From assembly GCA_951799405.1 (NCBI GenBank), contig OX637353.1:14198001-14262000 (forward strand): a stretch of 64,000 nucleotides of DNA. Reading direction: 5' to 3'. Both the position numbers and the translations under genes were made by a program. This document shows positions 20,833-32,797 of this stretch, piece by piece; positions within the stretch are counted from its first letter, which is position 1; each line of letters starts with the position of its first letter. Below the pieces are notes generated by a model. The model made no database searches and was not told the origin of the DNA. It saw only the letters and a list, made by a program, of their open reading frames with translations. Source of the DNA: Agapetus fuscipes. Lineage: Eukaryota; Arthropoda; Insecta; Trichoptera; Glossosomatidae.

Positions 20833-21239
20833 AGAGATTAGTCGCCAATTTTCAAGCAAGACCCAGTTGCTGGAAGGCTAGATGGACCTTTGGTAGCCGG
20901 TCTTTGGTAAAGGTAAGTATATAATTTTTTCAACCTAGCGAAGAGCATATTTAACAATATATATGGTATACATTTTGTGCTCCGCCGGGATTCGAACCCA
21001 TGACCTTGTATTTACAAGTCCAAAGTGCTAACCACTACACTACGGACATGTCAAAAGTAGTAATGAATTATTATTAAATATTTAAGGGCTTGTGTATTGT
21101 CATTACGGAGATTCATTTTCCCAATAGATTATGTTAAATAAAAAAAAACACATACCCACATGTTCCTTCACAAGTAGGTTTATCTTCTCGAGCGCTTGCG
21201 ATGTCATCACACCATTATTAAGATAACAAATAACAATGA

Positions 21240-21725
21240 TAATCTAAGTTGCATTGATATGTTGACATTTAAAATTTATATTAAATGCATACACACAAGC
21301 AGACACGTGTATGTTTGAGCTTTACAATACTGCTTTTGTAATAAAACGCAAGAACAATGCGAGAAGAATAGGTAGAATGCGACAGCCGTTCAATTTGGAC
21401 GAATATGACCGAGATAAAACATCGGTCGCCTTTTTCATCCCATACAAGTTGTACTGGTTGTCTGAACTTCAAACGTGATTTCCCAACATTCTTATTTTCT
21501 GAGTTATTGCTCTTTATTATTAAGCGTGCGATGTGTACTCACTTAACAATACAAATTTTATCCTCAAATGAGCATACACCCTGCAAGTTTTATCGACCTC
21601 CCTCAAAAACACTACATTGGTATAGTGAAATATTTTTTACAGTATAGGTGGTCAGATTCATATCAACCTATAAGTCAAGGAACATACACAACAAATTACA
21701 TTTTTAAAATCAACAAATAATAACA
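21240..21725 (-). repeat. two partial R1 copies
   Basis: 21240-21347 is the 3' part (aagttgcattgatatg, gcagacacgtgtat). 21515-21725 is the 5' part, with the long-class leader (acaacaaattacatttttaaa). They overlap in R1 coordinates, so they are separate insertions. Confidence 0.6.
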
Positions 21726-23284
21726 CGTATGGACATCAAAACTAAAACAGGAAAACAAGGTTCATATTGATAATATTATAATTCAATTTCGTAAAACTTA
21801 TCGATCGAAACGGCAGCATGACATGATCAAATTTCTGACTGATTTTCAGCCAAAATTTTGTTTCCATAAAAGGATGATAAAAGTTGTGCACAAAGGCTTC
21901 ATCAAAAGCTCGGTTTCGCAAAATTATCACAGAATTTCGCCGGAAAATTGCGAAATATTTTCATTGAACATCTTTGTGAAGCAGATAAACATAACGTTGG
22001 TAGCCTTTGTTGAAACATGAAGGGCTATTCTGGATGTCTAAGGCGAGGCTGAAGGCGACTGATACCGATTCGTTGCCGAATGAAAGGTGAATTGTGATTC
22101 TCGTTTGAAAATTTGGCTGAAGGCTATTTCTTGTAAAGGTGAGGAATCTCCCGGAACTGTCAAAATATAGCGCGGCCGATTTACCCCGCCGTACAGCGAA
22201 GGACAGAAATTGTCAGTAGATTATTACAAATATATGACTTATTTTCTTTAATGACCTAAATAAATGTATTCGCAAACTCATTCCTTATGTTTATTTGTGA
22301 CCCACGTGACATTATTATAGGAAATTATGACGTAGAATAGGAATTATGATCTTACGAAAATTGGCATTCTGAACGGCATAATATGCGCGTCGCTAAGTAC
22401 GTCATGCAGATAATTATTATGCTTTTGACAACAATAAATTTGCACAAAGAAATTCCGTTATTTTTTCACAGTTTCATCTTCATTTGTGATAAATTGTAAA
22501 CATAATTATTTACAAGTGATTTTCAATCATTATAACGCTCAATTTACAAAGATTTAAGCATAGATTTAATTGTCAAATGTCAGTTGACAGCAGACGTGAA
22601 GTTAGCCTGATTTGCCAGCCTGCTATGCGAACTATGAGAATTGCCCCCAAAGTCCAAGGAAAAATAATTTCACATAAAATGTTATTTATAATCATTTCCT
22701 AATTTTAACATATTTGAAATAAACAAATCACCTTAAATTTTTTAATTAAAATAAATTGGGCTAGTTTTAACAAGTTGAAGGAGTAAAAGTACAATAAAAA
22801 CAATAGTTTTCACCAAACATTGTATTGTTGAGAACTGAGTTTTTTATTACATTGTAATGTAGTTTTATGTATTTTCATTCCGTTGTTTCGTACTTATTTG
22901 CACTTATTATTGTTTTACTACTTTTTGATGAAGTTTTAGTATTTTTTTTAAATATATGGGGAAATTTACCCTTTGGGCTGGCACCTGTCGGACGATTATC
23001 ACATCGATCATCCGTCAGTCTGGCCAATCGAGAAAAAACATACAAAACCCATTGCTGTCCCTTGTAAGGATAGTCGGAAGGTCGGTAGGAACGAGAATCG
23101 CAAAACGGCAAAGGAACTCTTTCGCAAGGGCTATTAATCTCCACCGGCAACTAATATCTTTACTGCAACCGAACATCGAGAATTGCACTTATGGAGCCCT
23201 TTCATGCGAGTTGAATAGCAATGTGGATTAATATCATCAAATCTGTATTTGGGTATGTCCTTTTGTTTCAACATGTTGAGTTTC
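21726..23284. other. low-repeat spacer
   Basis: About 1.5 kb with no identified repeat. ORFs of up to 91 codons around 22875-23231 overlap on both strands and show no motif. Possibly unique host sequence. Confidence 0.35.
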
Positions 23285-23967
23285 ATGCTATGCGTAAATT
23301 GAATGGTAGATTTAAATAAGGTAATCAGTACAAAAATATGTTAAATTTAATTCACCCTTTACATATCTCCTAGCGCGATGCGAAGAAAAAGGGAAGTGAG
23401 CAAGGAATGCGTGTGAATAAGTATACTCCCGATGACGGCAGTGACGGGCATGTTATTAATGTTGTCCGTTAATTGAATGGTAGATTTAAATTAGGTAATC
23501 AGTACAAAAATATGTTAAATTTAATTCACTCTTTATATATCTCCTAACACGAGGCGAAGAAAAAGGGAAGTGAGCAGGGCATGCGTGTGAATAAGTATAC
23601 TCCCCATGACGGCAGTGACGTGCATATTAATATTGTGCGTAAATTGAATGGTAGATTTAAATAAGGTAATCAGTACAAAAATGTACATTAAATTTAATAC
23701 CCGGCTTACATTCTTCTCCTAGCACGAGGCGAAGACAAAGGGAAGTGAGCAAGAAATGCGTGTGAATAAGTATACTCCCGATGACGGCAGTGACGGGCAC
23801 ATTAATGTTGTGCGTAAATTGAATGGTAGATTTAAATAAGTTATCAGTACAAAAATATATATTAAATTTAATACCCGGTTTACGCTCATCTCCTAGCGCG
23901 GTGCGAGGAAAAAGGGAAGTGAGCAGGGCATGTGTGTGAACGGGCATACTCCCGATAACGGCAGTGA
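23285..23967 (+). repeat. tandem satellite-like array, about 173-bp unit, four copies
   Basis: gcgtaaattgaatggtag (one copy ccgttaattg) begins units at 23292, 23466, 23637 and 23812, with spacings of 174, 171 and 175. Each unit holds aaaaagggaagtgagca and atgacggcagtgac. Units differ by scattered substitutions. Confidence 0.85.
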
Positions 23968-24067
23968 CTCACACTACCGGCAGTAAAAATTCATGTCTTG
24001 GTGGTATTTTTGCGGCAGTTTAAGAAAAGATTCGGGAGCACTTTTGACTTTTCAGTCTCCCCACTTG

Positions 24068-24265
24068 GTTTTACATTCCAAATAAATATGCAGAGATATA
24101 TCGACGTTTAACATTAACAAGTTTCTAGGTGTCTGCATTAGCACACACGTGTTAGTTCGCGATTTCAGATGTCCGATATAAGCCTTTCAACTTTTGCCGC
24201 CCTTCTCTGAAACAGAGGTGACATACAGGGGTCAGTCTCATCTTTGAGTCAATGAAGAACATATG
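24068..24265 (-). repeat. R1 copy, diverged
   Basis: Contains cttttgccgcccttctctg and ggggtcagtctcat; the tail is absent. Confidence 0.5.
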
Positions 24266-24307
24266 CCGAGGAGAAAACAAAAATATGTCTCTAAGCTAAT
24301 AAAATAT

Positions 24308-24959
24308 TGTTATGTTTTTACTCGAGTTCAATTTATTAAAAAATTTGGTTTATTTAATGTGAACAATTTATTTTATCACTTTCATAAATAATTATAAAAA
24401 ATTATAAAAAACACAGAGTTTTATTTTCACAAATTGAGTTTTTATTTCCACCTCAAGTACTTTCGACTTATTCACGTCATTATCAAGAGGATACTCAAGA
24501 GTATAGGATACTCTTGAGTATCCTCTTGATAATGACGTGAATAAGTCGAAAGTACTTGAGGTGGAAATAAAAACTCAATTTGTGAAAATAAAACTCTGTG
24601 TTTTTTATAATTTTTTATAATTATTTATAAAAATGAATTTTCACTGTGTGAATACACAAACTTTAAAAAGTCTTATCACTTTCAGTTCAGAGCTACATTT
24701 GAATAGTATGGTATGATGGTTGAATGATTTCTACAGTTACATGGGATTTTAATCTTTAATTTATACCAAAAATAAAGATCATTCTCGAAACATTGAGAAT
24801 CGGTTCTTTCTAGATTTGGCCAGAACATTTGATTCAACCAATCTCGAACAAATAGAAATCATTATCAAACACAAATTATAAACCTAAGCGTCTACTCCCT
24901 TCTAGAGAGATTTATTATTAAACTAACACAACCACACAACATTCTGCATATTCGCAACA
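24308..24959 (+). mobile_element. solo LTR (LTR3) with nested foldback
   Basis: Starts TGTTATGTTTTTACTCGAG and ends ATATTCGCAACA. The flanks ATAT (24304-24307 and 24960-24963) are a 4-bp duplication. A foldback is inserted at 24385-24672. Without it the LTR is about 352 bp. Related copies are at 29349-30000 and 47460-47829. Confidence 0.7.
24385..24672. mobile_element. foldback insertion, 121-bp perfect arms, 12-bp target duplication
   Basis: Arms 24384-24504 and 24508-24628 appear perfectly complementary around a 3-nt spacer. The insertion is bounded by TTATCACTTTCA (24373-24384 and 24673-24684). Its right end (tttcactgtgtgaatac) matches the element at 8164-8322. The arms contain a GAC..GTC stem followed by GAAAG, similar to the hammerhead-like cores elsewhere. 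Confidence 0.75.
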
Positions 24960-25141
24960 ATATCAATATTTAAACGTGTCAAAGTGGTCCAACACTACGA
25001 ATTGGATTTTGGAAATTTCCAAAAAAAAAAATACCACATACAGTAAACGGCAGTTTGAATCGAAATGCATATGGCGTAGATGTGAGTGTCGTGTAAAATA
25101 TATAAACAAGTTACTAATAAACTGATCTTTTTTTTTCTGTT

Positions 25142-25318
25142 TTGTCACCCCTGTGTCAGGGAAGGTCAGCAAAAGTTGTAGGGTTTATGTTCATTTGAGA
25201 CTTGGATTTTATTTGTTAGTACACATCCAATATTTGTAAGCGCGAACTACACGTGTTTGTTTGTGGGCATGCATTTGATATAAGCTTTAAATGTTAATAT
25301 ATCTTTGTAGATTTTCAG
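25142..25318 (+). repeat. R1 copy, 5' truncated
   Basis: From gtcacccctgtgtcagg to tatctttgtagat. Confidence 0.65.
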
Positions 25319-25889
25319 TTTGACTACTGTGGTACTTAAAACCTTTTTGAAATAAGCCGATTAGATGTAATTTTTTAATTAAAATTTAAAATCTTTCACG
25401 CACCTTCACAACTAGGACATTTTAAATGAATAAAATTAGCATGTGTCTACTCATACATTAGGATGGGTTCAACAAAGGAGAAAGGTTATAGTACATATAT
25501 AGGAGTCGAAATCATGTTGAAACAAGAAGACGTTCATTTTTCATTTTGTAACATGTTCATTTTTTTTTTTTTTATTATTATTTGATAAACATAGTTGACG
25601 TTTTTGGTATTTGCATTACATTTCTACTCCTTTCCCTTTCTCCTGCTTTTTCTTTCCTTATCCCATCATGAGGACGAGACATTTTTATTATTTATTTTTT
25701 TTTGTTTTTTTTTTTTGCTTATTGCTTGTTTTTATTTATTTATTTAGTATGATTTAATGTGTATAACTATCTTATCTATGTAAAAAAATAACAATATTGT
25801 GCTATTGTATTCTTGTTCAAAATAAAAATTGAATTACAAAGACATTATATCTGTTACAACTACTTCAACGCAAATCGTCGTTATTTAGA
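25319..25889. other. T-rich spacer
   Basis: 25560-25850 has a poly-T run and ends in a gttcaaaataaaaattgaatt string that could be a LINE 3' end. No ORF supports this. Confidence 0.3.
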
Positions 25890-26300
25890 AAGAGAACAAT
25901 GATACTACGATTGTCTTCAAGAATTAAATAAGTTAATTGGTTTCAGTTTTTTTCATATTATCTCAAAAACTATTCACATTATTCTATTAATAATCACACC
26001 ACATACTAGAATTTGTATCATTCTATAATTATGAAGATTTTTTTTTTTTCCAAAATACAAAACAACAAAATGAGAGCAAAATAATGTAAAAAAAACGAGT
26101 TTTTTTAAATATTTTTTCGTGGCGTCATTTTTTAAGTTATATAAAAAAAACTAACTTTAAAATTAAGATAAAAAACTATTTAACACGCGCGATTTTTTTC
26201 ATTGATGTCAATTTTTTACTAAGGCCATAAAGTATTATATATATAAGAAACATATTTTTAAAAAAAACGGGATTTTTTTTTTGAACGGAGTCTTAAGAAT
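25890..26300. repeat. dispersed repeat, inverted partner of 31870-32260
   Basis: Shared segments: aactattcacattattcta / gtgagtagtttttgagataa, caaaacaacaaaatgagagc and aaggccataaagtat. The family is A/T-rich, about 400 bp and non-coding. Confidence 0.55.
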
Positions 26301-26652
26301 TCTGTAGCATTTGACAGCTCTATGCTTGACAAGTTAGCTTGATAGTATGCTACAATACTGTAAGTTAGTTTCATCTCCACCAGTATTATAACTCATTTAG
26401 GTTCTAGGGTCAGTTTTTCACGCAGTTTAATTTGCTGGCGTTTAATGAGAAGACCCAAAGAGCGGGAAAAAGGTCTACGGGACTGTTTGTCGGCAAATAA
26501 CAATCTTGCTCGGCCGACATTATTAACTGTTACCGCCACAAACAGATCAGGGGTGGCAAGAGCAAGTTGCGATTCCTTTGGGTGTACTTAGTAAAGTTCA
26601 TTTTCAGCACAAAAACCTTCGTTTACACTAACATCCTTTTTACACCAACGAT
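26301..26652. other. unassigned spacer
   Basis: No feature recognised. Confidence 0.3.
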
Positions 26653-26795
26653 AAATCCCCTGTTTCAGGGAAGGTCAGTAAAGTGCTTATGTTCATTTGA
26701 TATTTGGATTCTATTGTAGGTCAGCTTGCGGTATGTGTAAGCGCGAATTTATACGTGTCTGATTATATGAATGCATTCAATATCGACGGTAAGCT
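26653..26795 (+). repeat. R1 copy, partial
   Basis: From cccctgtttcagggaagg to tgaatgcattcaatat. Confidence 0.6.
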
Positions 26796-27049
26796 CATTA
26801 AATAAATAAGGTGATTAAATTGTTTTATTCTGGGTATGAGCTGCTAATTCTCTTCTGTCTTTGTTTGTTTCAGTAATTGTAATTTTATTAATATTTTTTT
26901 AATTATATGTTGTATGGCTAGTTTTAAGTATTGTGTCAGAGTATAAAACAAGAGTCCCAAATGAGTTTATGTATAACTCCTGGGAAAAATAATTTTGTTC
27001 ATATTATTTTAATAAAAAATCTTTAAAAAAAAAGCAGAACACCGACCCG

Positions 27050-27182
27050 AAATATGTTTATATTGTAGGTCCACATGCGGCATGCTTAAACGCGAACTTA
27101 TACGTGTCTACTTGTAAAAATGCATATAATGTGAATCTTTACTGTTACATATATTTGCAACTTAGATTAGATTAGATTAGTA
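27050..27182 (+). repeat. R1 copy, 3' half
   Basis: gtaggtccacatgcggcatg to the (TTAGA)n tail at 27162-27180. Confidence 0.65.
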
Positions 27183-27542
27183 GACGGAAAGTCGTTTAAA
27201 CTCTTGTCAAAGCTGTGAGCATCCCTGCTTAGTGTGTTTGCCATGACAGCTGGATACACATTCTTTATAGAGCAAGCTTCCCGCCGATGCAAGGAAATTA
27301 AATCCAGCACCCTCGGCTCTTTCTGAGTACCCGATAATTAAAATGTTCCTCCGACAGACGAGAAATCCACTTTAAAATGGCATTATTTTATGTTTTCCGA
27401 CAAATTAAATGTCACCCATTGTTTGACATCAAACTGTGTCATTGATTGTCGAAAAATATACTTAATTTTCATAAAGCCTTAAACTTTCACTATCAATAAT
27501 AATAATTATATTAGGATAATTTATTATTTTTGTTATTATGTA
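27183..27542. other. unassigned spacer
   Basis: No feature recognised. Confidence 0.3.
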
Positions 27543-27735
27543 AATCACACCTGTTTCAGGGAAGGTCGGCAAGAGTTGCAGGGCTTATGTCAATTTGAGA
27601 ATTGAGTTTTTTTATATTGTAGGTCCACATGCGGCATGTGTGAGCGCGAAATTACGCGTGTCTGCTTGTGGGAATGCATTTAATATAAATCTCAAATGAT
27701 ACATATCTTTGCAGCTTAGATTAAGATTTAGATTT
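27543..27735 (+). repeat. R1 copy, 5' truncated
   Basis: Starts at aatcacacctgtttcaggg and ends with cttagattaagatttagat. Confidence 0.7.
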
Positions 27736-27736
27736 A

Positions 27737-27990
27737 GACACCTCACGAGTCCTTTGTGAGCTTGGTCGTCGCTGTAGAAAGCGCCAATTCTCAAGCAAGA
27801 CACAGTTGTTGTAAGATTGGATGGATCTTTCAGTGACCGGTCTTTGGTAAAGGTTTATGATTTTTTTCAACCCAGCAAAGAGCACATTTGGAAATATAAA
27901 TGGTATTTTTTGTGCTCCGTCGGGATTCGAATCCACAATCTTCCATTTACGAGTCGGAAGTGTTAGCCACTAGACTACGGACCGGTCAAG
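27737..27990 (-). mobile_element. SINE1, nearly full length
   Basis: Tail cacctcacgagtcc, body gtcgtcgctgtagaaagcgcc, head with B box (ggattcgaatcc, reverse) and ending gactacggaccggt. It directly abuts the tail of the preceding R1. Confidence 0.8.
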
Positions 27991-29348
27991 GCTGGTGTTT
28001 AGAATGCTTTCTGCTAGTGAAAGTGGAACGTCTTATAAATAAATAAAACTGCAAATAGACCGTGCTCTAACTCCAAAAAAAAATTGTCAAACATAATTTT
28101 CATTTACCTAAACGGGAAATTCTAGCTCGGCCTATAGTCTAATGGTTAACGCTACGGGCTCATCATCCGGCGGCTATGGTTCCCTGGGAAAAGCCAAATA
28201 GGCTATCTAGCTTATAGCGTAAGCATGAACTTACGCGTGCCTCATTGTGGGCATACATTTTATTTGAATCCTAAGTCCCTGCAGCTTCCCTCCTTCTAAT
28301 AACCCCTTTCCTCGCCCGTCATGTATCTGATAACACCGAAAGCGCTCGAGGAAATAAATCAACTCGTGAAGAAAAAGGTTATGTTTATTATTTTTACACT
28401 TTTATTTCAGTGATATTTATTTGATAGAACCATCGATGTATAGAACTGGATGGGCTAAGAAATCAATCCTTTGAGAATTTGAGAATACGCTACCCCACTC
28501 ATCATACAAAAATCCAAATTCTGTCTATCAGTAACATTCCAACTATCAACAGGTGTGTTACCTAATTGGAAAAAAAATCCATATAAATGCCAAACTGGGT
28601 ATTTTTTAAACGTGCCAACAAAAGAGAGTAAATGTGTTAAAGGTCATGGAATAATATTTCACTTCAATCACTACCTATTCTATATGATTACGTTGATAAA
28701 ATTTATTTTTCGTTCGTCAAAATATTTTGGTCGCGAAAGTGATAGCCATGTCTAGAACTAGTGATGTTCAAATATATAGGTACTTGCTTTATCAAGTATG
28801 TAACTTCTATGCACGCGGTAATAGATACTTGTGAAAATCATTCCGTACACAATGAGGTGGGAACATTTTTGAATTCGGAAGTTATCAGATATTTTCATAC
28901 TTTCAACAACACTAGTAACAAACACGTTACCATAGTGATTTCATGGGTTTCCATGGTGATATGTACATAGATTGATGACGGAGTAGAGACACGTTGCTTA
29001 CATAGAAAATAACAAAAGCATTTCATATGTCGTGAGCGAGACAGCAGTATTAACAATGTATGGTGTCAAAGACGTTGCATCATGTTGATTGGTACTAAAT
29101 CACATTCACAGGCTCTCCATTGAATATATCTATGGATAGAACAATATTTTTGACAAACAAACGTTGATTTGAACAAGCATATCTGAAAGAATAAGGGGCA
29201 GCGCTTCACATGTGCAAACAAAAGCCTTGAAATGCAATATTGAGAGAGAATGGATTCACCGAAGCAAAATAAAACTGAATAGGTTACATAGCTCCATGGA
29301 GTTATAATATTTGTGGAGAAGAAACAAGCTTACGGCATTGTAACTTAC
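27991..29348. other. mostly unassigned spacer with a tRNA-like SINE head
   Basis: 28132-28200 contains cctatagtctaatggttaac, an A-box-bearing head also seen in reverse at 55660-55690 (SINE3). 28225-28285 is an R1-like scrap. The remaining 1 kb has only short unsupported ORFs. Confidence 0.35.
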
Positions 29349-30000
29349 TGTTATGTTTTCATCGGTGTTTTCTTTAATAAAAATTGCGGTTCATTTATTG
29401 TTCACAAATTATTTTATCACTTTTGGTTCCGACAGACTTACTGACCGGTTAAGTACGACAGTTGATTGATATCTAGCCTTCCAGGGGATTCTGGTCCTAA
29501 TTTATACATATTTTATGATTTTAGGGTTCTACTAGTCTCCAAATTCAACACTGATCTTCTTTTAGGATATTTATTTTACAATTTAATTTATTTTCACACT
29601 TTCAAGTTTATTTAGTATTTTACATTTATTTATTTCACAGATGGTTTGTGTTCCCTTATGCTGTTAGTCTTCACAGGTATAAGGTCGCAAGAGAACTCTA
29701 AATACCCCAGCGATAGAAGCTTCTAAAGGTGAATTTTGCCAGAAGCTTCTCGAAGCACATTATTATGACAATCTAGCGAATTATTTATGTACTCAACAAT
29801 CATTAATCCTACCCACCAATATTATAAAGAATTCCCATCAGCTATAACTAATAGCTATACTACTCCTAACATATCTAAATATTTATATTGCATATACTAT
29901 TTACATAACAATATTATTAAGAACATTCTCGAAACATGGAGAATTGTTACATAGGTACCACCTTGCTACATTTTATCAGAATATTCGATTCAACACTTGA
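29349..30000 (+). mobile_element. LTR3 fragment split by an LTR-G solo LTR
   Basis: TGTTATGTTTTCATCGGTG at the left; gaacattctcgaaacatgg and cagaatattcgattcaac at the right. Interrupted at 29512-29910. A reverse-oriented LTR3 fragment lies at 30590-30745 (tctggtcctaattta complement). Confidence 0.55.
29512..29910 (-). mobile_element. solo LTR-G, nested in LTR3
   Basis: The 399-bp LTR contains attttagggttctac, gatcttcttttaggatattt and ends tttacataaca. The flanks ATAT (29508-29511 and 29911-29914) fit a 4-bp duplication. Its initial TG is degraded. Confidence 0.6.
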
Positions 30001-30290
30001 TTCGGTCACTTAGTCCAGTGGTAACGCTTCAGACTCGTAGATGGAAAGTTGTGGGTTTGAATCCATGCGGAGCACAAGAAAATTACCATTTATATTTTCA
30101 AGTACGCTCTTCGCTTGAGAGAAAAATTCATAAACCTTTACCAAAGACCGGTCACTGAAAGGTGCATCCAACCTTACAATAACTGGGTTTTGCTTAAGAA
30201 TTGGCTCTTTCTAGAGCGACGAACAAGCTTGCAGAGGGCTCTCGATGTGTGATACACACAAAAACAGCACTCACCAGATTAATCATCCTT
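30000..30290 (+). mobile_element. SINE1a, near full length
   Basis: Head with A box (tagtccagtgg) and B box (ggtttgaatcc), body ttcataaacctttaccaaag, and LINE-A type tail (gtgtgatacacacaaaaac). Confidence 0.8.
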
Positions 30291-30761
30291 ATTTTACTAG
30301 CGTCAATATAGTTTCGACTCCAATGTGTGATAACTGAATAGTTCAGTCCTCACAGAACAATGGGCTGGCTACGCTTTGTGTCAAGGTATTCATTTCATGT
30401 TATTATTGTACAGACTTGTCACTAGAGTATAAGTTTACAAGTACTGTATTGTTTCATGGAATGTTACGTGGATGGTATTTTATTCTACAACAGTAATGGA
30501 CTGTAGAAAGAAAGTTCAATCAAGTCCGCACATTCAAAGAGTCTCTCTATTATGTGACGTCTATATGCAACTAAGCAACCACTGGACTTAAGTGAACGAA
30601 TCAAGTGTTGAATCGAATGTTCTGATGAAATCTGGGAAGGTGGTGTGTAACAATTCTCCATGTTTCAAGAATGATATTAATAATCTGTATAAATTAGGAC
30701 CAGAATCCCCTGGAGGGTCAGATATCAATAACCGTTGTACTATAAATGCAAAAAATTCAAC
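30291..30761. other. spacer with a reverse LTR3 fragment
   Basis: 30590-30745 is the reverse complement of LTR3 sequence at 29470-30000. The rest is unassigned. Confidence 0.45.
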
Positions 30762-30885
30762 TAAGCCACACGTATAGTGTAACTTCTTGCCTGCGTTACC
30801 CCCGAAGGGGTCTCACGTGGTGATTCAGGACCTATTTATTTTTACGGTTAAGGGGGCCGGCCTCACACCAACCACCTTTTTTTAT
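30762..30885 (-). mobile_element. SINE2 3' part
   Basis: ctaagccacacgtatagtgt through gggggccggcctcacacc. Body and head are missing. Confidence 0.6.
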
Positions 30886-30914
30886 TTTATATTGGATTTG
30901 AATATTTTTCTTTT

Positions 30915-31243
30915 TTTTTTCAACTAAGCTACACATATAGTGTAACTTCTTGCCGCGTTATCCCCGAAGGGGTCGCATGTGGCGAGTTGAACCTATTTAT
31001 TTTTACAGTTAAGGGGGCCGGCCTAACGCCAACCACTTCAGTTGAAGTGGAGGTTTCCCAGCTCCCGAGAGTGCTGGTACTCATTTCTTGTGAAGGCTGA
31101 GTAAACCTTGCCGGTATTTTATTTTGGGGTTTGAAATAAACACCGAAACGGAAAATCATTTCTGACACCCTCGGTGGGATTCGAACCCGAGCTTTCGGCA
31201 TGGAATGCAAGCACTCTACCACCTGAGCTATCGACCGGACAAT
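30915..31243 (-). mobile_element. SINE2, full length
   Basis: From the 3' end (caactaagctacacatatag) to the tRNA-like head (B box as gggattcgaacc near 31180, A box as acctgagctatcg). A 114-codon ORF across it is an artefact of the SINE. Confidence 0.8.
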
Positions 31244-31287
31244 ACTTATTTTATATTGGATTTGAATAAACACTGCAACAGAAAATG

Positions 31288-31440
31288 AATGGTGACCGAT
31301 CTTTGGTAAGGGTGGATTAATTTTTCAATCGAGCAAAGAGCACATTAGAAAAACGAAATATTTGTTATGCTCCACCGGGATTCCACGACGTACCATTTAC
31401 GAGTCCGATGTGCCAACAACTAGACTATGGACCAATCAAG
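31288..31440 (-). mobile_element. SINE1 head and partial body, degraded
   Basis: accgatctttggtaagg to agactatggaccaatc. The B box is damaged (gggattccacg). Confidence 0.6.
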
Positions 31441-31869
31441 GAATGGAATGCAAGAATAAAGAAAGAAATAAAACGTTATATATCTTAGCAACTTTGAATA
31501 AAAATCCAATTTTCAAGTAACGTGAATACTGAGTGAACCTTGTCGGCATTTATGACATTCAAATAATATTCAAACCGGCTCAGTTCAATTAAATGGAACA
31601 AATATATTTGAGTAAAAACAAACTTGCCGTGCGTAAAAAATAAATCCCCCGTCGGGAAAATATTCCAATAATTTCGGGGAAAACATTTTCGCGAACCACT
31701 CTCAAGGGCAAGTGGCCGACAAAAGCGAAAAAAATATATTCAAAAGTTTTTCTCCACCATTCAATTAAATCAATGGCCCCAAGAAAATGTTGAAGTGGGA
31801 GCGCGGACTAATTTTGTGCCGCCTTTGCGTGAAGCTTCGCTCAGAACGACACAGTGCGGCGGCTGTGTT
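31441..31869. other. unassigned spacer
   Basis: No feature recognised. Slightly higher G+C at 31790-31870. Confidence 0.3.
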
Positions 31870-32260
31870 CACAAAAAAAATCCCATTATTTTTTTTAAAA
31901 TGTTTCTTATACTTTATGGCCTTAGTAAAAAAGTGGCATTAATGAAAAAAATCAAACATATTAAATGATTTTTTATCTATTTTGAAAATAAGTTTTTTTT
32001 TATATAACTTAAAAAATAACGCCACAATAAAATATTTAAAAAAACTAGTTTTTTTACATTTTTTTGCTCTCATTTTGTTGTTTTGTATTTTGGAAATATT
32101 TTTTTTCTTTATAATTATATAATGATACAAAATCTAGTAAACATTGCAGTTTAGTTCATGTAATGTGAGTAGTTTTTGAGATAATATGATAAAACCGTTT
32201 TCAAGAATTAAATAAATTAATTACTTGCAGTAAAATTGAATTAGTTCATAAGGCGAGATT
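31870..32260. repeat. dispersed repeat, inverted partner of 25890-26300
   Basis: tactttatggccttagtaaa, aacgccacaataaaat, tgctctcattttgttgt. Confidence 0.55.
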
Positions 32261-32542
32261 TTTTTTGTAACTTTATTTGTTCTAAATTCAAATCAACGAA
32301 TAAAACACGCCGAGAATCAATCAAGGTTATACTATATTATGTCATCGTTGCTAGCATAAAAAAAATTGGTTAATTTCAAATGCAGAAAGGTTTAATTTTA
32401 AATACCTACAAGTGGATTTAAATAAAATTTGCTATAAAGACAGCCGTTGAAAGTTTTTTTTTGTAAACAAGGTCCACAAGATTGTGTCGCCACGTCGCCG
32501 AATTGCTAGGGAAAAGGCATACAAATATTTTCTTATTGTTTT

Positions 32543-32797
32543 TCCTTGACTTATAGGTTGGTATGAGGCTGACCAGTCAAACTGTAAAAAATAGTTCACT
32601 TTTCCAATGCTACCCTAGCTTCAGGGAGGGTCGGCAAAAGTTGCAGGGTGTATGTTCATTTGAGGTTTGGATTTTAATTTGCAAGTACACAGGCAGCATT
32701 TATAAGCGCAAAATAACAAGTCCTGTTTGTGGGCGTGCATTTTATATGAATTTTAAATATAAAACTTTTTGTTTTTTGTAACTTAGATTATAGATGA
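32543..32797 (+). repeat. R1 copy, short class
   Basis: ttccttgacttataggttgg to gtaacttagattatagatg; internally diverged. Confidence 0.75.

Larger units (their letters stand above)
20230..21052 (-). mobile_element. SINE1 carrying nested insertions
   Basis: The tail (atttatttggtgagcgctg) is at 20236-20256, its continuation (gtttgtgtgatac ... gagtcctct) at 20498-20532, then the body (ccaattttcaagcaagaccc) from 20847, and the tRNA-like head ends at 21052 (B box as ggattcgaacc at 20990). An M2 and an M3-containing palindrome are inserted in it. Confidence 0.75.

Noticed and set aside
23285..23967. CRISPR array
   Set aside because: The units are full tandem repeats with no spacer diversity, in a eukaryotic repeat context.
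30929..31273. 114-codon minus-strand ORF resembling one at 43175-43414
   Set aside because: Both are read-throughs of SINE2.
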